Assembly (NCBI GenBank): GCA_910587135.1
Contig: CAJULF010000001.1
Span: forward strand, 10,439 to 74,438
Source: an uncultured Oscillospiraceae bacterium
GTDB taxonomy: Bacteria; Bacillota; Clostridia; Oscillospirales; Ruminococcaceae
DNA: 64,000 nucleotides
Direction of reading: 5' to 3'
Both the position numbers and the translations under genes were made by a program. Shown piece after piece: positions 8,779 to 17,215 of this stretch. The notes below the pieces were generated by a model. That model was not told where the DNA came from. It ran no database searches and was given only the letters and a program-made list of their open reading frames with translations. Position 1 is the stretch's first letter. Each line of letters opens with the position of its first letter.

Positions 8779-10689
8779 ATGTTTATTTTCAAGGCTAAAA
8801 AGCAGGAGCATGAGGATGAGCTTTATCACGAATACGGTGTGCTCAGCAACTGCGGTTATATTTTTCGCGCCTTTCTGAAGTACAGAAAGTCCCTGATAGG
8901 GCTGCTGATACTCGGAGGAATAGCGGGCGCGTCGATGTCCTATATATGGACATTTATAGGAAAGCTTGTCGTGGATATCATAGAGCGGCAGGCTGCGGCG
9001 GCGGACAAGGACATAATGCCGCTGGTGTACCTTGTAATAATTACGACGGCGGTTGAGCTTGTTATGATGGTGCTGAACGCTTATGCCTGCAAGGAACTGG
9101 AGCTGGGGTACTACTATACACGGCTTTGTATGGTCAGGGAGCGTGTCGCTAAGGTTCTCGGCATGGAGTATGAAACGCTGGAGACCCCCGATATGCTGGA
9201 CAGGCTGCAAAAGGCTAAGCGCACCACGGCGGGACAAAACGGAGCGGCGCAGGGCTTTATGCGGGATATACAGACGATGATGGTGCAGTTCACCTGCATT
9301 ATCACGGCGGTAAGCATTATCTCCACGTTAAGCCCGTGGATAGTGGGTGTTATCTTAGTGCTGTCCGTCATTCAGTTTGAGTATTTTGACTATATCCGCT
9401 TAAAGGATAAGGAGATAATGTGGGACGCGATGGCGGGCAACTGGCGCAAGCTGGAGTATATGTCCACGGTATCCACGGACTTTTCCTACGCCAAGGACGT
9501 AAGACTTTACGGAATGAGGAAATGGCTGGGCGCAAAGCAGAAGGAGGTAAACGCGGACGAGCTGCGCCGCTGGAAGCAGTCAAGACAGTACTGGATATAC
9601 AACACTATATTTTCGTCGGGGCTGACGCTGGTGCAGACAGCGGTCGTTTTCGGCTGGCTTATCTATGACGTGCTGGTGAACGATCTCTCCATAGGCAACT
9701 TTATCCTTTACAGCGGCAGCGCAATGACTTTTTCGGGAAACATTCAGCAGTTTTTGCAGGCGCTCGGCGGCATGAGGGAGCGCTCCTCGCGGCTGGACGA
9801 TCTGCGCAGCTTTATGGATATCCCGAACCCCGACGAGGGAAAAAAGACCACCCCCATACCCAAGTCGGACAAATACGTTTTCAAATTCGAGAACGTTTCC
9901 TTTAAGTATAAGGGACAGGACAAATACGCGCTGAAAAATCTTGATCTGACACTTGAAGCGGGTCAGAGGCTTGCAGTTGTGGGACTTAACGGCGCGGGAA
10001 AAACCACCTTTATAAAGCTGCTGCTGCGGCTGTACGACGTAACGGAGGGGAGAATACTCTGCAACGGCATTGATATACGCGAGTTTGACAGGGCGGAGTA
10101 CTACGAGCTGTTCGCGCCTGCTTTTCAGGAGGTGGAGATATTCGCCTTTCAGCTCTCCGAGAATGTTTCGATGCGTACCGCCGACGAAACGGACAAGGAG
10201 CTTGTCGAGCAATACCTGCGCGACGCCGGCATGGGCGAAAAGCTGGACGGGCTTTCCAAGGGAATGGATACCGAGCTTTTAAAGGTGCTGTACGACGACG
10301 GCGTAGACCTCTCCGGCGGCGAAAAGCAGAAGCTTGCGCTTGCGAGGGCGCTTTACAAAAATGCGCCGATAGTGGTGCTGGACGAGCCTACGGCGGCTCT
10401 GGACGCTCTTGCGGAATACCGCCTGTATCAGAGCTTTGACGGAATGATAGGCGACAGAACGGCGGTCTACATATCCCACAGACTGTCCTCCACGCGTTTC
10501 TGCGACAATATAGCGATGTTTGTCGCGGGCGAGATGGTGGAGTACGGCACGCATGAGGAACTTCTGGACAAGAACGGCGCTTACGCCGAAATGTTTCATG
10601 TTCAGGCACAGTACTACGTAGAGGACGGAACTCCCGATGAAAACGAAACTCCCGCCGAGGATACGGAAGGGGGTGCCGTACATGAGTAA
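8779..10689 (+). CDS. ABC exporter half-transporter A (permease-ATPase)
   Basis: 636 residues: six-helix membrane domain (about 40-330), then an ATPase domain. Walker A is GLNGAGKTT, signature LSGGEKQK, Walker B IVVLDEPTAALD, H-loop YISHRLSS. The conserved second serine of a typical exporter Walker A (GxSGxGKST) is replaced by Asn-Gly-Ala-Gly-Lys-Thr-Thr, and the same variant occurs in the partner protein. Eight bp overlap with the partner implies a heterodimer. The substrate is unknown; such pairs often move drugs, lipids or peptides. An acidic C-terminal tail (about 20 residues) is unusual. The ATG follows GGAGG. Confidence 0.9.
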   Translation: MFIFKAKKQEHEDELYHEYGVLSNCGYIFRAFLKYRKSLIGLLILGGIAGASMSYIWTFIGKLVVDIIERQAAAADKDIMPLVYLVIITTAVELVMMVLNAYACKELELGYYYTRLCMVRERVAKVLGMEYETLETPDMLDRLQKAKRTTAGQNGAAQGFMRDIQTMMVQFTCIITAVSIISTLSPWIVGVILVLSVIQFEYFDYIRLKDKEIMWDAMAGNWRKLEYMSTVSTDFSYAKDVRLYGMRKWLGAKQKEVNADELRRWKQSRQYWIYNTIFSSGLTLVQTAVVFGWLIYDVLVNDLSIGNFILYSGSAMTFSGNIQQFLQALGGMRERSSRLDDLRSFMDIPNPDEGKKTTPIPKSDKYVFKFENVSFKYKGQDKYALKNLDLTLEAGQRLAVVGLNGAGKTTFIKLLLRLYDVTEGRILCNGIDIREFDRAEYYELFAPAFQEVEIFAFQLSENVSMRTADETDKELVEQYLRDAGMGEKLDGLSKGMDTELLKVLYDDGVDLSGGEKQKLALARALYKNAPIVVLDEPTAALDALAEYRLYQSFDGMIGDRTAVYISHRLSSTRFCDNIAMFVAGEMVEYGTHEELLDKNGAYAEMFHVQAQYYVEDGTPDENETPAEDTEGGAVHE

Positions 10690-12499
10690 TACAAAAAATA
10701 TCCAAAACGAAAAAGACGAGGCGCGCAAAAATCTTGTGGGAAAAACGCTGAAATACTTTTTCCCTGTCGCTTGGAAGTTTGACAAGGCTTACTTTATACT
10801 TTCGGCGATAAACGTTATTCTCGGGGCGTTAGTGCCTTTTCCCGAGATAATCTTTATGCCGATGCTGCTGGATTCGCTGATAAGTCCCGAGCGCGACTTA
10901 CAGCATATAATCATCTGCGCGGCGCTGATGATCGGGCTCAAGGTGGGAGTATCAATGATAAGCACCGCGCTGTCCGTCCATCTGGAAAAATACTCGGATA
11001 AATTCTACAACTTCGTTTCCGAGGAAATATCACAGCGCTGCATGGAGATAGATTTCGCGCTGACGGAAAACAAGGAAGCGCTCGACCAGATAAACCGCGG
11101 CAAAGAGGGTCTGGATTACTCCAACGGGGTTCACGGGATATCTTCCGCCTTTTTCACCATACTCAAAAACGTTCTGACAATTTTCGGAGTAGTGACGGTT
11201 CTGGCTATAAGCGCTCCGTGGATGCTGCTTATTATCGCGGTGCTGCTGGCATTTTCGGCAGTCATCAACAGCAAAAAGAACAAAATCGAAATAAAGTTTT
11301 TCACGGACGTGTCAAAAATAGACCGCATATGGGGATATATTCTGTGGGGGCTTGAAAATTTCCGCTTCGGAAAGGACATTAGGATATACGGTGCGGCAAA
11401 AACGCTCTTGAAAAAATCCGATGAACAGATGGACCGCGTTATGAAGTATGACACCGATTGGGAAAACAAGAAGTACCCGCTGTCGATACTGGACGTAATC
11501 GTGGTGGCAATACGCGACTTCGGAACGTATCTTTATCTGGGCGCTCTTGCCATCTTCGGAAAAATCACTATCGGCACATTCTCTCAGCTCGTTTCGGCGG
11601 GAGGTACGCTGAACGGGTCCGTGCAGGGCGCTATCTTCGGCTTTCAGAATATTGTAAAGCGCTGCAACTACGCCTATGAGGTGGTGAAGCTGATGGAGTA
11701 CCCGCCCATGCTGCAAAAGGGCGACAGGCGGGTGGAAAATCTGAAAACTCCCCATACGATAGAGTTCCGCAACGTCAGCTTCTCCTACCCGAATACGGGC
11801 GTGCAGGTGCTGAAAAACGTATCCATCACCATAAAGGCGGGGGAGCGGCTTTCGGTTGTCGGGCTTAACGGCGCGGGCAAAACTACATTTGTAAAGCTGC
11901 TGTGCAGGCTTTACGACACTGACGAGGGCGAAATTCTCATTGACGGAGTGAATATCCGCGAGTACGACTACGACGAATACATGAAGCTGTTCTCGGTGGT
12001 ATTTCAGGACTTCAGGCTGCTTTCCTTTACTGCCAAGGACAATATACTTCTCGGCACGGAGGACAGCGACGAAGCGGTGGACGCGATGTTCGCGAAAGTG
12101 GGGCTTCTTGACAAAATAAATTCCCTCCCCAAGGGGCGGGATACCATGATGTTCCGCGAGTTCGACCGCGACGGAGTGCAGCTTTCGGGCGGTGAGCAGC
12201 AGAAGCTCGCCATAGCGAGGGCGCTGTACAAGGACGCTCCCGTGGTCATTCTCGATGAGCCGACGGCGGCGCTCGACCCCGTAGCGGAATATGAGATATA
12301 TTGTAAGTTCAACGACTTGGTCGGCGGCAAGACCGCCGTGTATATCTCACACAGGCTTTCAAGCTGCAAATTCTGCGACAGGATAGCCGTGTTCAGCGAG
12401 GGCACGATAAAGGAGCTTGGCACACATGATGAGCTTGTGAACCGCGAGGGCGGAATATACTCGGAAATGTTCCACGCACAGGCGCAGTATTACGTATAG
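10682..12499 (+). CDS. ABC exporter half-transporter B (permease-ATPase)
   Basis: 605 residues, same architecture as its neighbour: membrane domain, then an ATPase with Walker A GLNGAGKTT, LSGGEQQK signature, VVILDEPTAALD and YISHRLSS. The ATG at 10682 overlaps the end of the first gene by 8 bp; the open frame extends upstream, but that start would cost 53 bp of overlap. Both subunits keep the catalytic glutamate after Walker B, so neither ATP site looks degenerate. Confidence 0.9.
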   Translation: MSNTKNIQNEKDEARKNLVGKTLKYFFPVAWKFDKAYFILSAINVILGALVPFPEIIFMPMLLDSLISPERDLQHIIICAALMIGLKVGVSMISTALSVHLEKYSDKFYNFVSEEISQRCMEIDFALTENKEALDQINRGKEGLDYSNGVHGISSAFFTILKNVLTIFGVVTVLAISAPWMLLIIAVLLAFSAVINSKKNKIEIKFFTDVSKIDRIWGYILWGLENFRFGKDIRIYGAAKTLLKKSDEQMDRVMKYDTDWENKKYPLSILDVIVVAIRDFGTYLYLGALAIFGKITIGTFSQLVSAGGTLNGSVQGAIFGFQNIVKRCNYAYEVVKLMEYPPMLQKGDRRVENLKTPHTIEFRNVSFSYPNTGVQVLKNVSITIKAGERLSVVGLNGAGKTTFVKLLCRLYDTDEGEILIDGVNIREYDYDEYMKLFSVVFQDFRLLSFTAKDNILLGTEDSDEAVDAMFAKVGLLDKINSLPKGRDTMMFREFDRDGVQLSGGEQQKLAIARALYKDAPVVILDEPTAALDPVAEYEIYCKFNDLVGGKTAVYISHRLSSCKFCDRIAVFSEGTIKELGTHDELVNREGGIYSEMFHAQAQYYV

Positions 12500-12509
12500 C
12501 AATAAGGTC

Positions 12510-12531
12510 GGGGACATCGTAAGATGTCCCC
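12510..12531 (+). terminator. Hairpin after the ABC exporter operon
   Basis: GGGGACATC-GTAA-GATGTCCCC, 10 bp after the stop. An R1 copy starts 2 bases later and no U-tract follows directly. Confidence 0.7.
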
Positions 12532-12532
12532 G

Positions 12533-12705
12533 CAGACTGTATATAAAGGTTGACCAAGGGCGAATTATTTAAAAAAATTTCAAAATTTCCGTTAGTCATA
12601 CTCCGTTACGCTACGCTTCACTCCGCATGCCTAACGAAAACCGCACACATTTGCCAGTTGGCAAATGTGTGCTTTTTGAAATTTAATGCGCCGACATTGC
12701 GTAGC
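12533..12705 (+). repeat. R1 repeat, right end lost
   Basis: Left end CAGACTGTATATAAAGGTTG, AT block, hairpin core with ACATTTGCC/GGCAAATGT, then TTTAATGCGCCGACATTGCG. The CTACAAGCTG right end is missing. The outer 100 bases nearly match the copy at 29748. Confidence 0.8.
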
Positions 12706-12776
12706 AGGAAATTTCATAAAGTGCAAGTTAAATGCAAAATAACGAGAGGTTATATAATTCCGATTGATATAAAAGT

Positions 12777-13406
12777 CTATTTTTTTCGACTAACCTTATA
12801 GCGCTGCTGTTTGCGCTGCAATTTTTTTGACAAATTGTTTGTCGCTTTCTCTTTCTTTTTTACGGCTTGATTTCTTTTCTCCGCGACAAAAACATAATAT
12901 CCGTTTATTTCATGAACCCTGACACCGCCAAAAACAGAGGTCAACTTATTTTTATACCAATCGAGCCTTTTGGTAACCATAATCAGCTTTCCGCCCAAAA
13001 CCAATTTTTTAAATCCAACCTCTATAAAGTGTTTCGCAACAGAAAAATCCGTATGATACGGCGGATTAGACAGTATAAGTGTGAAATCCTTTTCTTCTAT
13101 ATTTTGATATCCATCACTCAATTTGATTCTGATATCCGGCACATCGTTAATGCGTAAATTTATTTTTGCGTATTCTATTGCCTGTTCGGAAACATCACAC
13201 ATTATGACATTTTCTTCGCCTATCAGTTTGCCTGCAAGTATACCTACAACGCCGTACCCGCACCCCAAGTCCAATACTTTGTCATCTGGTAAAAAATCAA
13301 TGACAGATAACATGGCTAATGTGCCATTGTCGATTGAATTGGGCGAAAAATTTGATGGTGCGGTTTCAAATACCATATCAACATCTTTAATCCTCGCAGA
13401 AAACAT
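12777..13406 (-). CDS. Class I SAM methyltransferase, RsmC-like
   Basis: 209 residues. The Rossmann motif LDLGCGYGVVG lies at about residues 45-55 and the N-methylating motif NPPYHTDF at about 116. These match the C-terminal half of RsmC (16S rRNA guanine-N2 methyltransferase), although the RsmC N-terminal pseudo-domain is absent. The last 30 residues are very Lys/Arg/Gln-rich, suiting RNA binding. Base use is more AT-rich than in neighbouring genes. RBS AGAGGTG. Confidence 0.8.
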   Translation of the reverse strand: MFSARIKDVDMVFETAPSNFSPNSIDNGTLAMLSVIDFLPDDKVLDLGCGYGVVGILAGKLIGEENVIMCDVSEQAIEYAKINLRINDVPDIRIKLSDGYQNIEEKDFTLILSNPPYHTDFSVAKHFIEVGFKKLVLGGKLIMVTKRLDWYKNKLTSVFGGVRVHEINGYYVFVAEKRNQAVKKKEKATNNLSKKLQRKQQRYKVSRKK

Positions 13407-13484
13407 TATTCACCTCTGAATTCCAAATATTTACCGAATTGTTCATCGTCGCTGTCTTAATATACTCACACAATTATTGCATTC

Positions 13485-13547
13485 CGCCGCACTTTGCGCG
13501 GTGTTGCCTTAAATAATCCGCTTTTGGTCAATATTTATATAAAGTCC
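13485..13547 (-). repeat. R1 remnant, left end only
   Basis: Minus strand reads TTTATATAAATATTGACC then GCGGATTATTTAAGG. Only the left end block survives. It abuts the terminator of proC. Confidence 0.65.
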
Positions 13548-13548
13548 G

Positions 13549-13572
13549 GCAGGGGCATTTGGGCGCCCCTGC
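13549..13572 (-). terminator. proC terminator hairpin
   Basis: GCAGGGGC / GCCCCTGC, 8 bp after the proC stop. On the minus strand it is followed by CGGAC and an R1 end rather than by a U-tract; on the plus strand TTTATTTTT follows. Confidence 0.7.
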
Positions 13573-13580
13573 TTTATTTT

Positions 13581-14381
13581 TCAATTGTTTTTGCCAAGCT
13601 CGTAAGCTCTCTTGGTGCAGGCTTCGCAAGCCTGCTTCGCGGTTTCTATCAGCTTGCCCTCATACAGCTTTTCCAAGCCGGCAAGGGTAGTGCCGCCGGG
13701 TGAGGACACCTGCTTTATCAGTTCGTCCACCGTCATGCCGCTTTCGGTCATCATTTTCGCCGAACCGATAAGCGTCTGTGCGAAAAGCCGCAGAGCCGTA
13801 TTTTTGTCGATGCCTACGCTGTCAGCGTAATCGATAAACCCTTTGGCGTAAAGGTAGATGAACGCGGGAGAACTGCTGTTTACGGCAATGATCTCTTTCA
13901 TCTTGTCCGCAGGAATAACCTCCGCAATGCCGCAGGAGCTCATGATCTTGCGCGCGTATTCAAATTCCTCGTCGCTTACATTGTTGCTGCGGCTGAGCGC
14001 GGACGCTCCGCAGCCGAGCATCATGGGCGTGTTGGGCATAACCAGTACTACCTTAGCATCCGCAAAGGTGCGCTGCCTGATATATTCCGCAGAAATTCCA
14101 GCGCAGATGGAAATAAAGACCGTGGAGGTTTTTGCGGATTCCTTGATATCCGCTAAAACCCCATCAAGCTGCTGCGGCTTGACAGAGAGAAGTATGTAGT
14201 CGCACTTTTCCGCCATACCCTTTACGCTGTCCGCGGCGGTAGCGCCGACAAGGCGCAGATTCTCCAGCTTTGCGGGGTCGCTGTCATAGGCGAAAACCGC
14301 CGTATTCCCGAGCTTCCCCTGAATGCCCTTTATTATCGCGCCGCCCATATTGCCGATTCCGATAAACCCAAGTTTAGTCAT
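13581..14381 (-). CDS. proC: Pyrroline-5-carboxylate reductase
   Basis: Reduces 1-pyrroline-5-carboxylate to L-proline, the last step of proline synthesis, in the cytoplasm. 266 residues, family length. The NAD(P)-binding GIGNMGGAI at the N-terminus, VMPNTP in the middle and the C-terminal dimerisation region with SPGGTTLAGLEKL are all present. RBS GAAAGGAAC. It starts 2 bp after folT, so it probably shares the THF-riboswitch transcript, an unusual pairing. Confidence 0.95.
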   Translation of the reverse strand: MTKLGFIGIGNMGGAIIKGIQGKLGNTAVFAYDSDPAKLENLRLVGATAADSVKGMAEKCDYILLSVKPQQLDGVLADIKESAKTSTVFISICAGISAEYIRQRTFADAKVVLVMPNTPMMLGCGASALSRSNNVSDEEFEYARKIMSSCGIAEVIPADKMKEIIAVNSSSPAFIYLYAKGFIDYADSVGIDKNTALRLFAQTLIGSAKMMTESGMTVDELIKQVSSPGGTTLAGLEKLYEGKLIETAKQACEACTKRAYELGKNN

Positions 14382-14383
14382 TT

Positions 14384-14986
14384 TTAGTTCCTTTCTCCCG
14401 CGCTTTTGATCGAGAGCTTTCTTATTTTTCTGTCGTAAAACTGCTTAAGCGGCAGCAACACCGCCATCATCATGTACGAGCCTATGCAGAATGTGATGGT
14501 GTTGGTGGCTATTCTTGCGCCGAAAACCATTTCAAAGCTGCCCTCACCCAGAAAGCCATAGCTGTACAGCGCCAGCGTGTTGAGCGTAAGGTTGCATATA
14601 AGGCATACCGACAGCCTTGCCGCAACGATTCGGATAACGGTGAACATTGTTTTTTCGGGTTTGATATTATACAGCACCATTCCGTAGATAAGCCCCTCAA
14701 GTCCCGTTATCAGCACAAGCCACGGAATAAATCCTCCTATCGGGTTAATGATATAGCCGATAATATCCACCATAAGTCCCGAAAAAAGACCCGCCACCGG
14801 ACCAAACAAAATACCTATGAGCGACAGCGGCAGAAACGTGAAATTTATCTTTAAAAAATCACCGATTCTTATCGAGCCGAAGCCGTCAAGCACCACTGCC
14901 ACCGCCAGCAGCATGCCTATGGTAACAATGCAGCGAACGCTTTTAAGCTCCTGCGCGGATTTCCTGAAGTTAGTAAAAAAAGCCAT
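14384..14986 (-). CDS. folT: Folate ECF transporter S component FolT
   Basis: Membrane substrate-binding subunit for folate uptake, 200 residues with about six hydrophobic segments; the core DGFGSIRIGDFLKINFTFLPL matches FolT proteins. The ATG at 14986 has AGGAGG 9 bases upstream; the longer frame extends through the RBS. A THF riboswitch immediately upstream supports the ligand. Energising subunits (EcfA, EcfA', EcfT) are not in the window. Confidence 0.92.
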   Translation of the reverse strand: MAFFTNFRKSAQELKSVRCIVTIGMLLAVAVVLDGFGSIRIGDFLKINFTFLPLSLIGILFGPVAGLFSGLMVDIIGYIINPIGGFIPWLVLITGLEGLIYGMVLYNIKPEKTMFTVIRIVAARLSVCLICNLTLNTLALYSYGFLGEGSFEMVFGARIATNTITFCIGSYMMMAVLLPLKQFYDRKIRKLSIKSAGERN

Positions 14987-15077
14987 TTGATTTATCCTCC
15001 TTGCAGCTAACTTCGCTATAAACAAAAAGAATAAAGGTCAATGGCTTTGCCGCTGATGGCTCTATATTCAATTTATA

Positions 15078-15188
15078 TACAGCGAGATGCGAACACCGCA
15101 CCGCAAGCGAATTAATAGTTCACTTTTCGTCCCGTCGGCAACTCTCCGTCCGATGGGCACTTAACGCGCGGTATTCTACTCTGTTGAT
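15078..15188 (-). ncRNA. Tetrahydrofolate (THF-I) riboswitch
   Basis: Minus strand carries the THF-I landmarks in order: AGAGTAG, CGCGCGTTAAGTG, GGAGAGTTGCCG, GACGAA, GCGGTGCGGT and CATCTCGCTG. These match the conserved positions of the folT aptamers in Firmicutes. It ends about 90 bases before the folT start. How it switches expression is not clear from the sequence. Confidence 0.88.
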
Positions 15189-15266
15189 TTATTCTTAAAC
15201 CGATTTGCAGCCGGCGTGCAGACAGGATTTTTGTATGGATATCTGCACGCGGAATGTAAATCGGTA

Positions 15267-16229
15267 TCAGAAACTGATGTTGTTTGCTATTTTGTACAGA
15301 CGCTCGTCAAAAGGCTTTTTCATGGAAAGCGCCTCCTGAATGTCAACGTCGTACACTTTGCCGTCCTTGACTCCGACAACGCGGTTGCCAATTCCCTTTT
15401 CGAGAAGCTCGACAGCGTAATAGCCCATTTCGCTCGCCATAACTCTGTCGCGAACCGTGGGGCTTCCGCCGCGCTGAACGTGACCGAGAATAGTCGCCCT
15501 GGATTCGATCCCCGTGCTCTCCTGTATCCGCTTTGCCAGCTCCTCGGTACCGCCTACGCCCTCGGCAACGATAATAATAAACTGTTCCTTGCCTGTTTCG
15601 CGCCCTCTCTTTATTTTCGCTACAAGCTCGTTAAAGTCGTAGGGGACTTCCGGAACCAGCGCCGCGATAGCGCCTACCGCAATGCCGGTATTCAGCGCGA
15701 TATGTCCCGCGCCTCTGCCCATGACCTCTACAACCGCGCAGCGCTCGTGCGAGTGGGAGGTGTCACGCAGCTTGTCGACAAGCTCCATAACGGTGTTCAT
15801 AGCCGTATCATAGCCTATGGTGTATTCCGAGCACTGTATATCGTTGTCGATGGTTCCGGGAATGCCAACGCAGGGAATACCTGCCTTGGACAGGTCGGCA
15901 GCTCCCCTAAAAGAGCCGTCGCCGCCGATGACAACAACGCCCGCCATGTTAGCCTTTTCGCAGACCTCCTTAGCCTTGAGAACGTATTCCCAATCCTTGA
16001 ACTCCTTGCAGCGCGCGGTGAATATCTCCGTGCCGCCGCGCTGAATGATGTTGGAAACGTTTCTCGCCTTAAGCTCCACCATATCGCCGTTAAGCAGCCC
16101 ATTATATCCGCGGCGTATGCCGATTACCTTGAAGCCCTTTTGAAGGGCGGTTCTGGTAACGGCGCGCACCGCCGCGTTCATTCCGGGGGCGTCGCCGCCG
16201 CTTGTCAGAACGCCAATTGTTTTCTCCAT
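15267..16229 (-). CDS. pfkA: ATP-dependent 6-phosphofructokinase
   Basis: Phosphorylates fructose 6-phosphate in glycolysis. 320 residues, as for B. subtilis PfkA. Visible sites: LTSGGDAPGMNAAVRAV (ATP loop), GGDGSFRG, the catalytic PGTIDNDI, and MGRGAGHIA. Glycine at the GGDGS position favours ATP rather than pyrophosphate as donor. RBS GGAGAGATA. Monocistronic, with its own promoter at 16491-16520 about 260 bp upstream. Confidence 0.97.
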   Translation of the reverse strand: MEKTIGVLTSGGDAPGMNAAVRAVTRTALQKGFKVIGIRRGYNGLLNGDMVELKARNVSNIIQRGGTEIFTARCKEFKDWEYVLKAKEVCEKANMAGVVVIGGDGSFRGAADLSKAGIPCVGIPGTIDNDIQCSEYTIGYDTAMNTVMELVDKLRDTSHSHERCAVVEVMGRGAGHIALNTGIAVGAIAALVPEVPYDFNELVAKIKRGRETGKEQFIIIVAEGVGGTEELAKRIQESTGIESRATILGHVQRGGSPTVRDRVMASEMGYYAVELLEKGIGNRVVGVKDGKVYDVDIQEALSMKKPFDERLYKIANNISF

Positions 16230-16249
16230 ATCTATCTCTCCTTATTTGA

Positions 16250-16385
16250 ATTTGAAAATTCAAAATTTCCGCTAAGCACACTCCGTTACGTTCCGCTTCG
16301 CTCCACTTCACTGCGCGTGCTTAGCGGAAACCGTGCCGCATTTGCCATTAAGGCAAATGCGCACTTTTTGAATTTTCCTGCGTGA
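16250..16385. repeat. R1-related repeat, truncated
   Basis: Arms AATTCAAAATTTCCGCTAAG and CACTTTTTGAATTTTC enclose the core CTTAGCGGAAACCG and ATTTGCC/GGCAAAT. Neither outer end is present. It lies in the leader of pfkA. Confidence 0.65.
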
Positions 16386-16490
16386 GCTTTACGTCGCTCT
16401 TTTCGGGCGTTGCTTTTCTGCATAAGCTCAGCCTTGCTCTATTTGAACTTCCAATATTTATTACCGAATACTCGGTTTCATACGAATTAT

Positions 16491-16520
16491 ATTTTACTAT
16501 ATTTCACACCGTTTAGTCAA
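16491..16520 (-). promoter_or_regulatory. Promoter of pfkA
   Basis: TTGACT, 18-bp spacer, TAAAAT on the minus strand. Confidence 0.6.
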
Positions 16521-16795
16521 GTGCTTTTTTTGTTTTAGCTTACAAGGTTCATAATAATGTGGCTTTTTCCACAATTTTCGGGATTTTTTTAAAGAAAATC
16601 TGTGTATAATTCAGATGTCATTTTAACCGTTTTTTACGATATTTTATGCGGTAGAGCTCGAAAACGATTACCCGCAATAAGCTATACACCATTTATTGAA
16701 TGTCATTATTTGGTGTAATTATTTGTATAATAAAGACACGGTTAACGCTAAAGCTTTTCCGGTAAAATATGTAAAATTAAGAAAGGGTTATTATT

Positions 16796-17119
16796 ATGTC
16801 AAAAGCGAAAAAAACAGTTTTTACAATTGTCGCAATATTTGCGGGTCTGCTTCTTCTGTTCAACACTGTAGCCATATTGTTTACTTTCTATTCTTTCAGT
16901 GAGTTTCTCGGCAGCGATTTTTATTCGTATTTTCCGTTCATGACCCCCTCTCAAAACTACATAGAGGTAAACGACGCAAAATTTATTTCCGTCGACTCTT
17001 GTATCGCCGATTGGGATAAAATGATAGAAAACGGAGAAATAAGAGTTTACAGCATAGACGAGATAGTGCAGATGAGAAATAATGCTTATGAAGAAAGCGA
17101 ATTTGATCCTATTTCATGA
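16796..17119 (+). CDS. Small membrane-anchored protein of unknown function
   Basis: 107 residues. Lys-rich start, one hydrophobic helix (about 8-33), then a mostly acidic outside domain. No family recognised. AAAGGG lies 8 bases before the ATG, an AT-rich leader precedes it, and a terminator follows, so it looks like a complete single-gene unit. It is more AT-rich than the flanking housekeeping genes. Confidence 0.65.
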   Translation: MSKAKKTVFTIVAIFAGLLLLFNTVAILFTFYSFSEFLGSDFYSYFPFMTPSQNYIEVNDAKFISVDSCIADWDKMIENGEIRVYSIDEIVQMRNNAYEESEFDPIS

Positions 17120-17159
17120 TGTTCCGGCTTAATATTTTCAAGCTCCGCATTAAAGTGGC

Positions 17160-17197
17160 ATCGCCCGAAGGCTTTTTGAGTCTTTGGGCGATATTTT
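17160..17197 (+). terminator. Rho-independent terminator
   Basis: TCGCCCGAAG / CTTTGGGCGA stem followed by TATTTTG, 40 bp after the small membrane-protein gene. Confidence 0.75.
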
Positions 17198-17215
17198 GTG
17201 TTATTGTATGCCGGT

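Noticed and set aside
15495..15515. tRNA-like GATTCGATCCCC
   Set aside because: Lies inside pfkA coding sequence with no cloverleaf around it.
15216..16385. 389-residue + strand open frame opposite pfkA
   Set aside because: Antisense shadow of a clear pfkA gene.
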